A stretch of 64,000 nucleotides of DNA from contig JAMJFZ010003624.1 in NCBI GenBank assembly GCA_026225945.1, positions 6,858,001 through 6,922,000 of the forward strand, written 5' to 3'. Source of the stretch: Cricetomys ansorgei. Lineage: Eukaryota; Chordata; Mammalia; Rodentia; Nesomyidae. Both the position numbers and the translations under genes were made by a program. Each line of letters opens with the position of its first letter. The first letter of the stretch is position 1. The notes beneath the pieces are model-generated. The model was not told the DNA's origin. It was given only the letters and a program-made list of their open reading frames with translations, and searched no databases. Shown here in pieces: positions 1-10,289 of the stretch.

Positions 1-1250
1 TAATGAAGTCTTAGAAAAGAGTTTAGGTGTTGCTTGTTTGTGGATATAAAACAAAAGACTTGATGAATTCTGGGATAGGGAGAGGCCACTCTGGCCACGC
101 CAGGCTTCGCTTGTTCCTCCTTTGTGGAGATAAAACCACAGAGCTTTGAAATCTGGGAAGAGGAGCAGTTGGCAAAAAGTAAAGGGGTCACCAGCACCTG
201 TGAGCAAAATCATCCAGCTGCGGGGACAGACAGCAGACACTCCCTCAGGTGACTCCCTCGGCCTCCAGTGTCCTAGAAATGACGTCTCGAGCTGGTACCC
301 AGGACACGCTGTCTTCAGTTCAAACTGATCCCTCACACCGTAAGCGCCCAAATAACGACCTGAAGAGCTTCGGCCGCGTGCCTTCCTAGTGCGCAAGCGC
401 ACTGGCAAGCAGGAAGTAGAAAAAGCAGATGCAGGACAGCTTCACTTCCCATCAGCTTCTGTATCCTCAGCGCCTTCGAGGAAAGTAGTGCGGATGTGCT
501 AGGGGGCGCTCCCACCTGCAGAACGCCAATTCCTTAGACCAGGAACAGAAGTCCAATGCCCCTTCCACACTGCTCCCAAAGCCTCTGTGTTCTTTACGTC
601 ATTTTGTACATTTTTCATATTATTTACTTTCAGACGCCTATGTTCCCTTTCTGAACAAAAATAAACACTATATGCTTGCTAATTGTCGCCATATGATGTG
701 CATCTATATCTTCAGACCCATCTTTGCTATAAAAGACTCAGAGCAGATCCCCAATTACAGTCAATATAAGTAAAAGTGCCACCATTTATTGAACCTGTCC
801 GATATTGATAGACACATTCGTGTTCCGGAGGTGTTTGCATTTGCTTTTGTTGGGATGCTCATCTTCTCTTATACAAAATGCTTTGCCTTGATCATCATAA
901 GAGTGAACACGCTGATGGTTTTCACAATCCCATCAAAGTGTAAAAAATGTTAACAACTCACCCTTCCATTGAGCACTAGTTTTACTGTTACCACAGACCA
1001 GGTGTCACGTGGACCATGCACAGCATGGCTTTATGTTCTAGGAAACACAAGAGATAACAGAGAAACTAAAAACTCAAGGGCAAGATATGCACTGCACCCA
1101 GGAAGAGGGTCATGTGCCTGCTAGGAAATCACTGAATTCACCTACTAGTGGACTCTAAGGACAGGACATTGAAGTTCAGAGTAGTGGACTAAGTCCCAGA
1201 GTAGACAGTGGAAAAATCATGGAAGCTACTAATAAAAACATTTTACCTCA
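1..1250. other. No gene recognised; small CpG-rich patch at 340-520
   Basis: Mostly AT-rich unique sequence with no open frame that resembles a known protein. Bases 340-520 stand out by several CpG dinucleotides, an NRF1-like palindrome (TGCGCAAGCGCA, 390-401) and a CTCF-like core (CTAGGGGGCGC, about 499-509). This may be a decayed promoter or part of a retrocopy. Nothing else is recognised. Confidence 0.5.
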
Positions 1251-1267
1251 GTTTCTAATTTCTGAAA

Positions 1268-1345
1268 GCACCTTGCATCCATTTATGGTAATGTTCACAG
1301 CAACCTTACACCAGCGTAAGACAAAAACTCAGAAACAACAAAAAA
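1268..1345 (-). repeat. MIR-like relic (weak)
   Basis: The stretch around AATGTTCACAGCAACCTTAC followed by ACTCAGAAACAAC resembles the 3' half of a mammalian-wide interspersed repeat in reverse orientation. It is old and weakly conserved; other short AT-rich matches are possible. Confidence 0.3.
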
Positions 1346-1639
1346 TCAGAATTATTTTTTTAATGAGTGAATGAATGGACAGAAGACTGCTAGTTAGCCC
1401 TTTGGGTGATAGTCATAGCTGCATCGATTTTAAATCCACATGTGTTTACAATTGTGAAAATCCTCCCATAATGAAAAACAGGTCGGTATTAGTATATTGC
1501 TTATTAGAAAGGTAAACACAAAAAGGTTTGTTTACAATTGAGGAGATTGTAAACATCAGTTAGGCACATTACAAATTAATATAAAATAGTCTTTTGGAAA
1601 TAACGAAAACCATTGGTCTTAGAGTGGAGATCTGTGAGC

Positions 1640-2110
1640 CTATGGGAATGAGCAGGAATCTGGGGAGTCAGCAGCAGGGGACTTGAACTCGACTTTATTG
1701 GGGGGACGGTTACAAATATAGCCAGAGAAATGGTGGGTCCCTCTGCTGAGTTCTGGAAGGGCTTCTATCTATGAAAAAAGCCCTCCTTCTCGTCCTCATT
1801 GACCTACCACAGCAGTGGACTGCTACACAAGAAAGAGCAAGCTTGCAAGCTAGAATTCAGCGGTTGATTTCTGGACAGAAGGGAGTTAATGAGGCTGGTG
1901 GCAGAAGGTGAGGACTAGGGCAGGTCATCCAGCATTTGTGTCAATAGAACCATGCATAGGGACTAGGCCAAGATGTTATGTTTGGATCAGCAATGGCCAC
2001 ACAACTTGAGGTGTTCCAGGTTTAGAACTCAGCAGAGATCTAATACAAGGTTATGGACCCTTTAAGAAGGTGTCAAGCGTTTGGGCCATTGGGAATATGA
2101 CCTTGAAAGG
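1640..2110 (-). mobile_element. Possible solo LTR, reverse orientation
   Basis: Read on the minus strand, this stretch has an AATAAAG polyadenylation-type signal (about 1696-1702) preceded by an AT-rich TATA-like segment and followed by a short U5-like tail. That arrangement is typical of a rodent endogenous retroviral LTR. I cannot name the family and the ends are not certain. Confidence 0.4.
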
Positions 2111-2254
2111 ACCAAGTCTGTCTTCTCTCCCCTCTTTTATTCTCAATCTTTAGAAAGCCAAGATCTCTTGCCACTTATAATGGAACTAAGGATGTCTCTT
2201 ACCTTCTGACCCTCAGGTCTCCAGTTCCCAAACACTGAAATTATGGTCATCTAT

Positions 2255-2350
2255 CACCATACCACGTTTGATGAGATGCTAGAGAAAGAGTCAAGGGCTT
2301 TGTGAATGCAAGGCAAGCATGGTTGCCAACTGAACTGCATCTCCGACCCT
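2255..2350 (-). repeat. ID-like SINE relic
   Basis: The order 'GCAAGGCAAGCATGGTTGCCAACTGAACTGCATCTCC' (split motif: GCAAGGCAAGCA, then AACTGAACTGCATCTCC) is the reverse complement of the tRNA-derived ID core with its internal promoter boxes. It is diverged and tailless. Confidence 0.5.
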
Positions 2351-2694
2351 CCTGTTTCTCATGTTGGTTCAGGTCATCCAGAAGCAAATGGCTCCCCTGA
2401 GTGTTCCTTGCATTTGAAAGCCTCTCTTAGTACAAGTCAAAATCCACACTAACAAGTAACTGAAGACTGAAGCCTCCAACACTAGGAAAGAGAATCAAAC
2501 TTTTCTCTTTATAACTAGCTATCAGGATTTTTTAATAAAGAAAAGCTGTCTACCATACCACATTCTGTTCAATCTCATTATAACACCCACTGTTACTGTG
2601 GGAGCTGTGGAATCTCATGAGAGCCATGAGAAGAAAGAAAAATAGAGACTGGTCTGCCTTATAAAACTCTGTAGAAAGAAGGAAGTGTTGGCAT

Positions 2695-2800
2695 GCTTGT
2701 TTAGATGTTCACCATGTGCATGCCTGGTGTCTGCAGAGGGCAGAAGGGGCATCAGATGATTTGGAAGTGAAGTTACATATGGCTTTGTACCACCATATGT
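2695..2800 (-). repeat. B3-class SINE fragment
   Basis: GTGCATGCCTGGTGTCTGCAG followed by GGGCAGAAGGGGCATCAGAT is the middle of a B3 SINE in reverse orientation. Both ends are missing. Confidence 0.5.
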
Positions 2801-2861
2801 GGGAGGGAAAAAGAACCTTGGAATTCTGAAGTAACTGTCATTGCTCTTAACTGCTAAGCTT

Positions 2862-3075
2862 TGTTATTCATTTTATTATTTTCCCTTTTTATTAAAAACA
2901 CATTTTTTTTTCCTTACACAATATATCCTGATTACAGTTTCCCCTCATCTCCCTACATCTCCTAGTTTTTCAGCACCTTCCTTCCCCACTGGGTCCACTC
3001 CAAGCTCTGATCCACCCCAATGTCTCTTCTGATTAGCTAATGTTCTCTGAAGTGAGGTCAGATCTGAACAGAACT
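2862..3075 (-). mobile_element. LINE-1 3' UTR fragment
   Basis: The T-rich start followed by TATATCCTGATTACAGTTTCCCC and a long C/T-rich tract is the reverse complement of a rodent L1 3' untranslated region (split motif). No open reading frame remains. Confidence 0.5.
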
Positions 3076-3469
3076 ATGCTTTGGAGGAGATGTGCTGAGG
3101 CCTATGGGTATCCCTGACGCACTAAATAGAGTCTTTAGCTAGGTAAGTATTAGTTAAGCTATATTGTTCCCCTTCTTTGCTGAAATTTTATCTTTAAGGA
3201 GAATGTCTACACTCTGACAGTTGTTGGCTGGGAAAGGAATGCAGCCACTTCACCTGAAAATGTTGCAGGCCTTTTTTCTTTAAGTCCTGGCATATGCAAG
3301 AGCAATCTACTAAATACTGAAAGCATATCAAAAAAGCCACCTCTGGGGCAGGTGTTAATGCTCCAGGAAGAGATAGATAAGCCTTTAAGCAAAAAGGAAA
3401 ATTAGCACACCTGAAAAATGAATCCTCACCAGATGAACTGAATTCAGCCAACTGGAGTTTCTAACCATT

Positions 3470-3792
3470 GGCAGGTCATTGTCTCAAATGTTCTTTCAAA
3501 TGTTCTTTGTAATCACCTCGAGGTCTGCAGGCCGCCGGAAAAATGATGCAGGCTCCATCCTGGATTGCACCTGCATACCAGGATGGTGCCTGCTGAGGCA
3601 ATTGGCTCCTACTGACCACATATGCTTACCAAAAATGGACGCTGGCCTTTTAAAAGTCTCCTGCCAACTGTGGTTCTCTCTCGGTGTGGTTCTCTTCATA
3701 GCAGTGTGCTTTTGTTTTTTTCTCTCCTCAATATGTACATTGTTAAATTTTCCTATTAAAAATGCTCCTGCGTTTTTTATTTCTTAAAGCTC
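3470..3792 (+). mobile_element. Possible LTR, plus orientation
   Basis: About 320 bp resembles a U3-R-U5 layout: a TTTTAAAAG TATA-like box near 3647, then C/T-rich sequence and an ATTAAAAATG polyadenylation-like signal near 3753. A 102-codon open frame over it (3479-3787) has no recognisable protein similarity and is probably chance. The family is not identified. Confidence 0.35.
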
Positions 3793-4059
3793 AGTTGTGC
3801 ATGTCATTTCTTAAAGCATGTAAATGTGCCATGTCTGGGTCCCATAGAGGAATGAATTACTGTGTTCATTTGCCATAAATTTCCTTTCTGTCAGTACTCC
3901 ATTCCTGAGTCCCACGAACCCATTTGTAGAAAAGACTGGTTGCCCTCTGCAATAATCATTACTTATATTTTAAAATTGCCAACAAATCAAATGAATGGAA
4001 ATAAAATAAGAATGACCAACATAGGTAGTTTACAGAACACAATTTAATAAATACATACT

Positions 4060-4470
4060 GATACTATGGACTTTCTAGATAGAAAAGTGAACATAGAGAA
4101 AACATACATATTGAAGCACTCTCTGAGCATCCAGGTTCTGGAAGCTCAAAGAATCTCAGACAAACTCAACACAAAACACATGTACAAAAATCAAATCCAG
4201 AAATAAAAACTATACATGAAAATAAAGAGAAAGGAAGGAAGGGCTAAGTTTCATTTAAGGGAATCCTGTTACATTGACACTAAATTCTTAATAAAATGCT
4301 AACAGGTAGGAAACAATCAGGTAATACAGTCAAAGTTCTAACAATAAACAACAAATTTTCCTACCAACCAAAATACACAATTACCAGAAAACTTCAGAAA
4401 CGAAGGAAAACTAACAGCTCTCTAGAATCTAAAGAATGTAATTTAACCGGAAAATAAGTTTGCTTTAAAG
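4060..4470 (+). mobile_element. A-rich stretch, possibly LINE-1 derived
   Basis: A-rich, T-poor plus strand with phrases such as AAGGGAATCCTGTTACATT and CCAGAAAACTTCAG that recall decayed LINE-1 coding or 5' sequence. All frames are broken. The assignment is tentative. Confidence 0.3.
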
Positions 4471-4528
4471 ACACTAAATGCACACAACTTGAAGAGGAAA
4501 AAATAAAATTGGGTCAGTTGATAAGACC

Positions 4529-5065
4529 TGCTTACCAGATCGGTCCGTGCTGAATAGGGATTTAGACTGAAACCGGAACAAACACACGCACTGCATCTTG
4601 AGTTCAGTCGGGAGCCGAACTGACCAAAGGATTTATTCTCAGTTTCTTATACCCTTCCTCATCAGAGGTATACATGCAGTTTCCAAGGCAGTGATCACAA
4701 GGGGCAAATCAGGTGTGCATACAAGCATGAGGTAAATGATCACGAGGGGAGAGGCAATCACAAGGTTATTGATCACAAGGGAAAAAGCATGTGTGTAAGC
4801 ACTGGGTTATAATCAACAAGGTAAATCAAAATATATACAAAACAGTATTGTTCTGCAGTTAACCATAAAAAAGTCACCCTGCTTTGTGAAACTAAGTAGG
4901 AAGGTCTCTTTAAGTAATCTTCGACTTACCTGAAATGGGCTGGCTCTGGGCAGGCTTGTCTTTTTTACAACTTAGCCTTGCTCAACAGCTGTCCCAAATG
5001 AGATACAGGCATTTAGCCGAAGGCACACAGCAGAATTTGAGCTCAAGGTCGGGGGGCTCTCCACA
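4529..5065 (-). mobile_element. Solo endogenous retroviral LTR
   Basis: Read on the minus strand, the element begins TGTGGAGAGCCCCCCGACC and ends near AAGCA. It carries a U3 rich in short repeats of the CTTGTGATCA type, a TATAAGAAA box and GAGAATAAATCC as polyadenylation signal, followed by a roughly 100-bp R/U5. TG...CA ends give about 537 bp, in the range of a class II (ERVK-like) rodent LTR. No gag, pol or env sequence and no second LTR are present, so it is a solo LTR. I could not find a convincing target-site duplication, so the exact ends may be off by a few bases. Confidence 0.7.
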
Positions 5066-5419
5066 ATCAATACATACAAACACCAAACCACAAACACATA
5101 GGAACAGAGAAAGGAAAATATTCAAAACAACAAGAAAATACTAGCTTGAATACGTTCTTACTCATTGATAGCCGTAACTGGGACAAGACATGCAGTGAGA
5201 ACACGCAGCACAGATAGGCAGAGAGACGAGAACCATTTGTCAGTAAGAAACACTTCGTGTGTAAAAACAGCCTGGAAGTTAGGGAGTCAGTGAACATATT
5301 TATACAAATAGAAAACAAATGGGATTAGGATGTGTAATATTAAGAAAATAGAATTTAGGTCCAAAGCATAAACTGTGGCAAATGAAATAATTATATGGCA
5401 AAGGGAACAGTTTAACAAA

Positions 5420-5700
5420 AACAAAAAAAAAATAATGTCTCAATGTCCTTTTTGCTTTATTGGATAATTTTGAGTTAAGTTAGGCAAGTTAGATAAGGCC
5501 TGTTGGATCAGAACGGGTTCACTCGGATTTGCCCCAGCATTCCTGGTTGCCGAAAGGGCACCTGTTCACCATCCTCCTGAAGGAGGTGCAGTGACCTTGT
5601 TATTGCAGTTAATGAGGCAAAAACTGCATGACCAGTGAGGTGTAGCCAAGGCACGCATGCGCCAAGGCCCTCAGCTGCAACCAGTCATCTAATTTCCCTC
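5420..5700. other. Unassigned, LTR-like stretch next to the kappa pseudogene
   Basis: Mixed composition with an ACGCATGCGCC palindromic core near 5653. It may be another retroviral LTR fragment inserted 3' of the kappa V segment. No gene is recognised. Confidence 0.3.
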
Positions 5701-5757
5701 ATCAGCTCTTACTCTGAGAAGGAGCATATTTGGCAGCTGCGCCGACCCAAGTAAGGT

Positions 5758-5785
5758 AGTTTTCGTTAGGGTCTGCATCACTATG
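5758..5785 (-). other. Degenerate V-kappa recombination signal (12-RSS)
   Basis: Directly after the V exon on the minus strand there is CATAGTG, a 12-bp spacer, then ACGAAAACT. The family consensus is CACAGTG-12-ACAAAAACC. The 12-bp spacing typical of kappa V segments is intact, but the heptamer differs at position 3, within the three bases most critical for RAG cutting, and the nonamer differs at two positions. Recombination would be expected to be severely impaired. Confidence 0.85.
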
Positions 5786-6546
5786 GAGGAACGTGTTCCT
5801 TGCGTACGGGAACAAACTCCCAAATCATCAGGCTCTCCTCTGCTGATCTTGAGTGTGACATCTGTGACTGACCCACTGCCACTGAACCTGTCTGGGACAA
5901 CCAGAAAATCTGTTTGAAATCTCAAAGATCAGTAGCTGTGGAGACTGGCCTGGTTTCTGCAAGTACCAACTCAAATAGGTGTTTCCAGTACAATGAATGC
6001 CCTCAGGAGACCTGCAAGAGATAGAGGCTTGATCTCCAAGGCTGACAGGAAGGGAGAGTGGAGTTTGGGTCATCACAACATCACCTCTGGAAGCTGAAAT
6101 AATGGGAGAGAAGTAGAAATTATGGACAAATTTCAAGGATAAAATTTGTTGTTTATTTTTTTCTTTTTTGATGTTTACGTCAACCGAGATGTTGATTTTA
6201 ACATAAAATTCTTTATACACTAAAATTCCCTTTAAAAAAAAAAACAAGCATATTGAAAGCTTCAAAAGGACTCTAAGAACAAGTAACACCATCCCAGTCC
6301 ATCTGTGTCACCATCTGCATTGTAGCACAGGTTCCCTCCCATCTGGATCCTCCCTCTCACAGATGTAAATCTCACAGGTACATCCTGGAGTACAAGACCT
6401 ATTTTCTCATACATGGACTGAACATATGTGATCTGTAGTGGAACTCAGGGTTCACCTTCCCTTCTCACCCCCCCTTCTCATTTCCCTCTGTCCTCTCCAG
6501 GAACCCTGAAGAACAGCAGCACCAACAGCCAAACAGGCAACTTCAC
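5786..6546 (-). pseudogene. Immunoglobulin kappa variable segment pseudogene
   Basis: This is a V-kappa gene of the mouse Vk1/human IGKV2-like type. The V exon (6093 down to 5786) follows a good acceptor (TTATTTCAG) and encodes framework 1 with [18 protein letters not shown], Cys23 in SISCRS, a long CDR1 (GNTYLSWY), [13 protein letters not shown], then FSG. The leader exon (6546 down to 6498) is separated from it by a 404-bp intron. In a working segment the product would pair with a heavy chain as the light-chain variable domain. Breaks seen: the leader start codon is GTG instead of ATG; the leader donor reads GGAGAG with no GT; one extra base at the start of framework 3 shifts the frame, after which [10 protein letters not shown] resumes in another frame; the YYC before CDR3 has become CSR, losing the second disulphide cysteine; and the recombination signal is degenerate. 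It is therefore a clear pseudogene. I cannot tell whether it lies in the kappa locus or is a displaced orphon. Confidence 0.94.
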
Positions 6547-6641
6547 GTTGAGAAGGCAGCCTGAGATTGATCAGACACTGTAAGGTGACAGCTGAGCTTT
6601 AATCTCAGACTGGGAAGGGTGGGTCCTCCCTAGGGTGCAAT

Positions 6642-6649
6642 ATGCAAAG
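6642..6649 (-). promoter_or_regulatory. Octamer-like element of the kappa V promoter
   Basis: CTTTGCAT on the minus strand matches the kappa promoter octamer ATTTGCAT at 7 of 8 bases and sits about 96 bp upstream of the leader start position. This is the usual spacing for the Oct-binding site in V-kappa promoters. It supports the call but need not be functional. Confidence 0.7.
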
Positions 6650-8680
6650 GCCTGGGTTGGTGCTGCAATATAGATAGAGGGAAGAGTCTGGTAGGCTTCT
6701 TGTGGTTGCAAAAATCACATAAAATCTCTTATATATCAGGGAGGACCATAGTAAAACAAAATGTGGTGCCTGGTGGGGAAAAACACAGCACCACTGTCCA
6801 ATTTGTGCAACAGCAGACTCTCAGTAAGTGCTGTATCACAGAAACACTTGAAGGGGATAAAATGAAGACATATTACACAATCATTCTCTCTGAGTTGAAT
6901 CACTGTATTCTTGCTCATCTTCCATCTAAGCAGCTGTCATTTTAAGAATGTTAAATATAGAAGTTAGGAGAGCTGTCTTTCCTGTGGTCCATTGAATTTG
7001 CCTCCATGGGAACAAAAACAAATAGAAATAATAGGATGGCACGTACAAAGTTTTATCATGAAATGTAAGAGTGATGGATATTAAGATTTTTTTTTCACAG
7101 GAAGTATGGATTGAGGAGACTTTAGAAGTAATGGGTGGGTCTCTGGTGTTTGTGGCAAATGATGGCTCACAAATGTATTTCAAATCATTTGCTTTGTATT
7201 CATTAAATATGAATGACTTTTTTTGCAGCAATTATAATCCAGTGATGTTTTTACATTTGTTTATTATGCATTTGTATGTTTGTGTTGTAGGCATGTCTAT
7301 TCCAAGGCACACATGCTGAGGTCGTAGGACAACTGATGGGAGTCAGTCCTCCTACCGTCATGGTCCAGGGAAAATCTCAAGTCATTGCACTTTTGTCAGG
7401 CACTTTTATTTGTTGAGACATCTCACCAGCTCACTCACTAGCATGACTTTAGTATCAGATTCTGGCAGTAGAACAACCTCCCAGAGGCTTGATAGGTGGC
7501 ACAGCAGCTAAGAACTTGCTGTTCTACATAGTAAGTCCCATGTATGCTGAGCTGATAACTGTAGCCTGTAAGTCTAGGTCTAGGGGACTCTACACACTTT
7601 TCTGTTCTCCCAGGGTTATCACTTAACCAGACTAAATCAAGACGGGATAGAGCTGGGCTTGAGCCCATATATCAAGACTGCATGGAGGAAAATGGTCCCC
7701 AAGGCAGGCAAAAGGATTTGAGAATACGGCCTCATGCTCCAACTTCTAGGTGTTCTACGGTTCTACAGTTCTGCAGTTTCATTGTATGCTGCTTTTGTCT
7801 CTAAAAGATCCTATATTCAAATCTATATACCTAAGAGCTTGATTTATTGTGCGAATCATGCCTTTGTCCTTAGGACACAGATAAATGGGTTAAAATATTA
7901 ATAATGTAATTTTTTTCCTTTAGGCAACCAGACACAGGGCATCATCAAACTAATGGTCTTCTTCCCTTCGTCTCTCAGAGCTAGTAAGCAGGCAGTTGCC
8001 ACAATTTGTGACTCCCTAATTTTTTAAAGAGAGTATGTCCTTATATGGATACTCCTTAATTCTTGGATAATTATGAAATTGATAGTAAGTCTGGATTAGC
8101 AAATTATCTATTTGATGTAGTCTAAGATTTATCTAATTCTCTCTAATGGTGCCCGACTAAAGCGTAGGGCTCCTCGGGAATACACTGAGTGACCAACAGC
8201 TACTGATCATCAGGGATGAGGAGAGACTCCGGAAGCATTTCTCATAGAGTTCTTATGCACTGCAACAATGGGTGATATGAAATGATTGTATTTAACTCAC
8301 TATTAACTTATTTTTTCACTCTTAGTCAACCTACAAACTATAATTTTATAGTAAAGCATACTGAATTAAATAAAGATTTTCATAAATGAGTCCATAGAAA
8401 GGGCATTGATGTAAATGTTAAAGTTTACTTTCTAAGAACAATGTATGACCCATTATTACCATGTACCATGAATATGCATGTACCACGTACCATGTACAAT
8501 TAATAAATACTGTGAAATTTCAAGCACTAAAATAAATGAATAAAAACCTCACACAGTAGAATGGGAAACTTCCATGCTGTATCTACTGCCTTCATGAAGA
8601 TTTACAATATATTTTTCACATTTGAAGGTTTCAGTCATTTTTCTTTTTTTTTAAAGAAATAATCAAGAACTTTATTTCAC
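6650..8680. other. Intergenic, one SINE, no gene
   Basis: AT-rich unique sequence with only short chance open frames. Apart from the SINE at 7245-7435 I recognise nothing. Confidence 0.5.
7245..7435 (-). repeat. B3-type SINE
   Basis: The run TTTACATTTGTTTATTATG, then GGACAACTGATGGGAGTCAG, then GAGACATCTCACCAGCTC follows the order of a B3 SINE in reverse orientation. It is diverged. Confidence 0.55.
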
Positions 8681-8682
8681 TT

Positions 8683-8848
8683 TTTTTATTTATATGAGTG
8701 CTCTATCTGCATGGTTCTGCAGGCCAGAAGAAGGCAACTGATCCCATTCCAGATAGTTGTGTGTCACCCTGTGTTTGCTAGGAATTGAACTCAGGACCTG
8801 TGGAAGAGCAGTTAGTGCTCTTAACCCCTGATCCATCTCTCCAGCCCC
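8683..8848 (-). repeat. B2/B3 SINE
   Basis: It ends in ATCCATCTCTCCAGCCCC, the reverse complement of the tRNA-like head GGGGCTGGAGAGATGG, preceded by GAATTGAACTCAGGACCT and GAAGAGCAGTTAGTGCTCTT. The tail lies at low coordinates (TTTATTTCAC). Confidence 0.85.
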
Positions 8849-9119
8849 TCAGTCATTTTTCTTAAAGGTACTTATCAGAAAAACCCTGAACAACTTGTTT
8901 TCACTGTGGATTGGAATTTTTTTTTCATTTCTAGAATCTTGTATGACATGAGTTCTCCTTTGACTGACTATAGCTTTGGGACTCTTTTGTGAGAACACAA
9001 GTAAAAAGTCCTCCTGGTCCCATGACTGCAACAGGGGTCTATGTGTGTGTCTGTATACCAAACGTATATTGACAAAGCATGTGATTATAGAACTCTAATG
9101 GAATTCTCAAAGTAATGTA

Positions 9120-9530
9120 CACCAACCCATCCAATTTAATCTGTGCGCAACTCTTGCCGATATCACAGATACTGTCCCATCTGACTTTGTGCTTTCACAG
9201 ATCTAAACCTCACATGTCTATCCTGGAAGACAAGACCTGCCATTTCACATGTGGGCGGAAAAGACTTGGATGGCAGCTGTCCTAGATCTCACGTTCTCTC
9301 TACCCTCTCCTCCGTCTCCCTTCTGTAGTTATTAGGAATCCAGAGTATTTTCAGCCCCAGGACTGAACAGGGAACCTCATTTTGAGAAGATACTCTTAGG
9401 AGTGAGAAGAGTCAATGCAAGATTGCTGGTGAATTTTTATCTCAGACCAGCAAGGGACGTTCTTCCCTGTGGAGCAATCTGAAATTACCAAGGCAGATGC
9501 AGAAGTATAGATAAAAGGCACAATTGTGCA
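9120..9530 (-). pseudogene. Second V-kappa relic: leader exon and promoter only
   Basis: This stretch aligns along its length with the intron 1, leader and promoter of the kappa pseudogene at 5786-6650: shared phrases include CATCCTGGA/TATCCTGGA plus 'ACAAGACCT', and 'TTTAATCTCAGAC' against 'TTTATCTCAGAC'. On the minus strand ATG (9380-9378) opens a kappa leader (ATGAGGTTCCCTGTTCAG), but a one-base deletion brings a TGA after nine codons. The donor position reads CCTAATAACT without GT. The position of the octamer is degenerate. No V exon or recombination signal is found where it should lie (about 8850-9100), so that half has been lost. The promoter, leader and intron share an origin with the first copy, which makes these two members of a former tandem array about 3 kb apart. 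Confidence 0.8.
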
Positions 9531-10165
9531 GGATTATGTTTGAAAAGTCCCAAAGAATAGCTTCTGTATTGGTGTCAAAAAAGAAAGCAAAACAATTCAT
9601 GTTGGCAAATGGATGCTGAATACCAGAAGGCTGAGATCCTACTGTAATCATGAGTCTACTAGAAATGAGTAGTTAGCTGGGTTTCCGATTGCATTTTTGC
9701 CTAAAGGCTTTGCACGTGAGTATTATTAATGTTCGACCTTTCTAGTAAACTCTGTATATTTACATGGTTGAGAAATATCTATTTCATTTCTTATTGAGTT
9801 TGTTCATTTCTCAATTAAAATGACTAACTCATATAAGTATTTTTTATTTACTGTCAACGTGAACAATGTACATATATTTTCTTAGATCAGTTTAGTAATT
9901 CCCTTTATCTTTTCACTGTCACTTTCCTCTTGGATTGTTTGATTCAATTTTAACCAATGCTTACATTTTCTTTAAGCAAAATTTTATTGCCTTAAACATT
10001 GCTTTACATTGATATACTTTTTCATTTAATGCCATCTACTTGTGTACTTAATAAACTAGAATTCAGATAAGACTGATCATCCAATGAGATACTAAGTAAG
10101 AATATCATTGGTCAAGCAAAGGAATTCTTTCTCTTCTCTTTAGGTCCAAGGATGAAAAGAGGATT
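9531..10165. other. AT-rich intergenic, nothing recognised
   Basis: Low-GC unique sequence between the second kappa relic and the CA/TG repeat. No long open frame, SINE or splice-bounded exon is recognised. Confidence 0.5.
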
Positions 10166-10167
10166 CT

Positions 10168-10288
10168 GTACACACACACATACACATACAAACCCAAATT
10201 GGATTTTGTGTGTGTGAGTGTGTATGTGCGTGTGTGTGTGCGTGTGTGTGTATGCACATATACACATACACACACATATATGTGTTTC
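10168..10288. repeat. Inverted CA/TG microsatellite
   Basis: A CA-rich run (10170-10190) is followed by a long TG-rich run (10205-10255) and another CA-rich run (10258-10280), ending in TATATATGTG. Opposite-phase repeats next to each other can fold back on themselves. Confidence 0.85.
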
Positions 10289-10289
10289 T

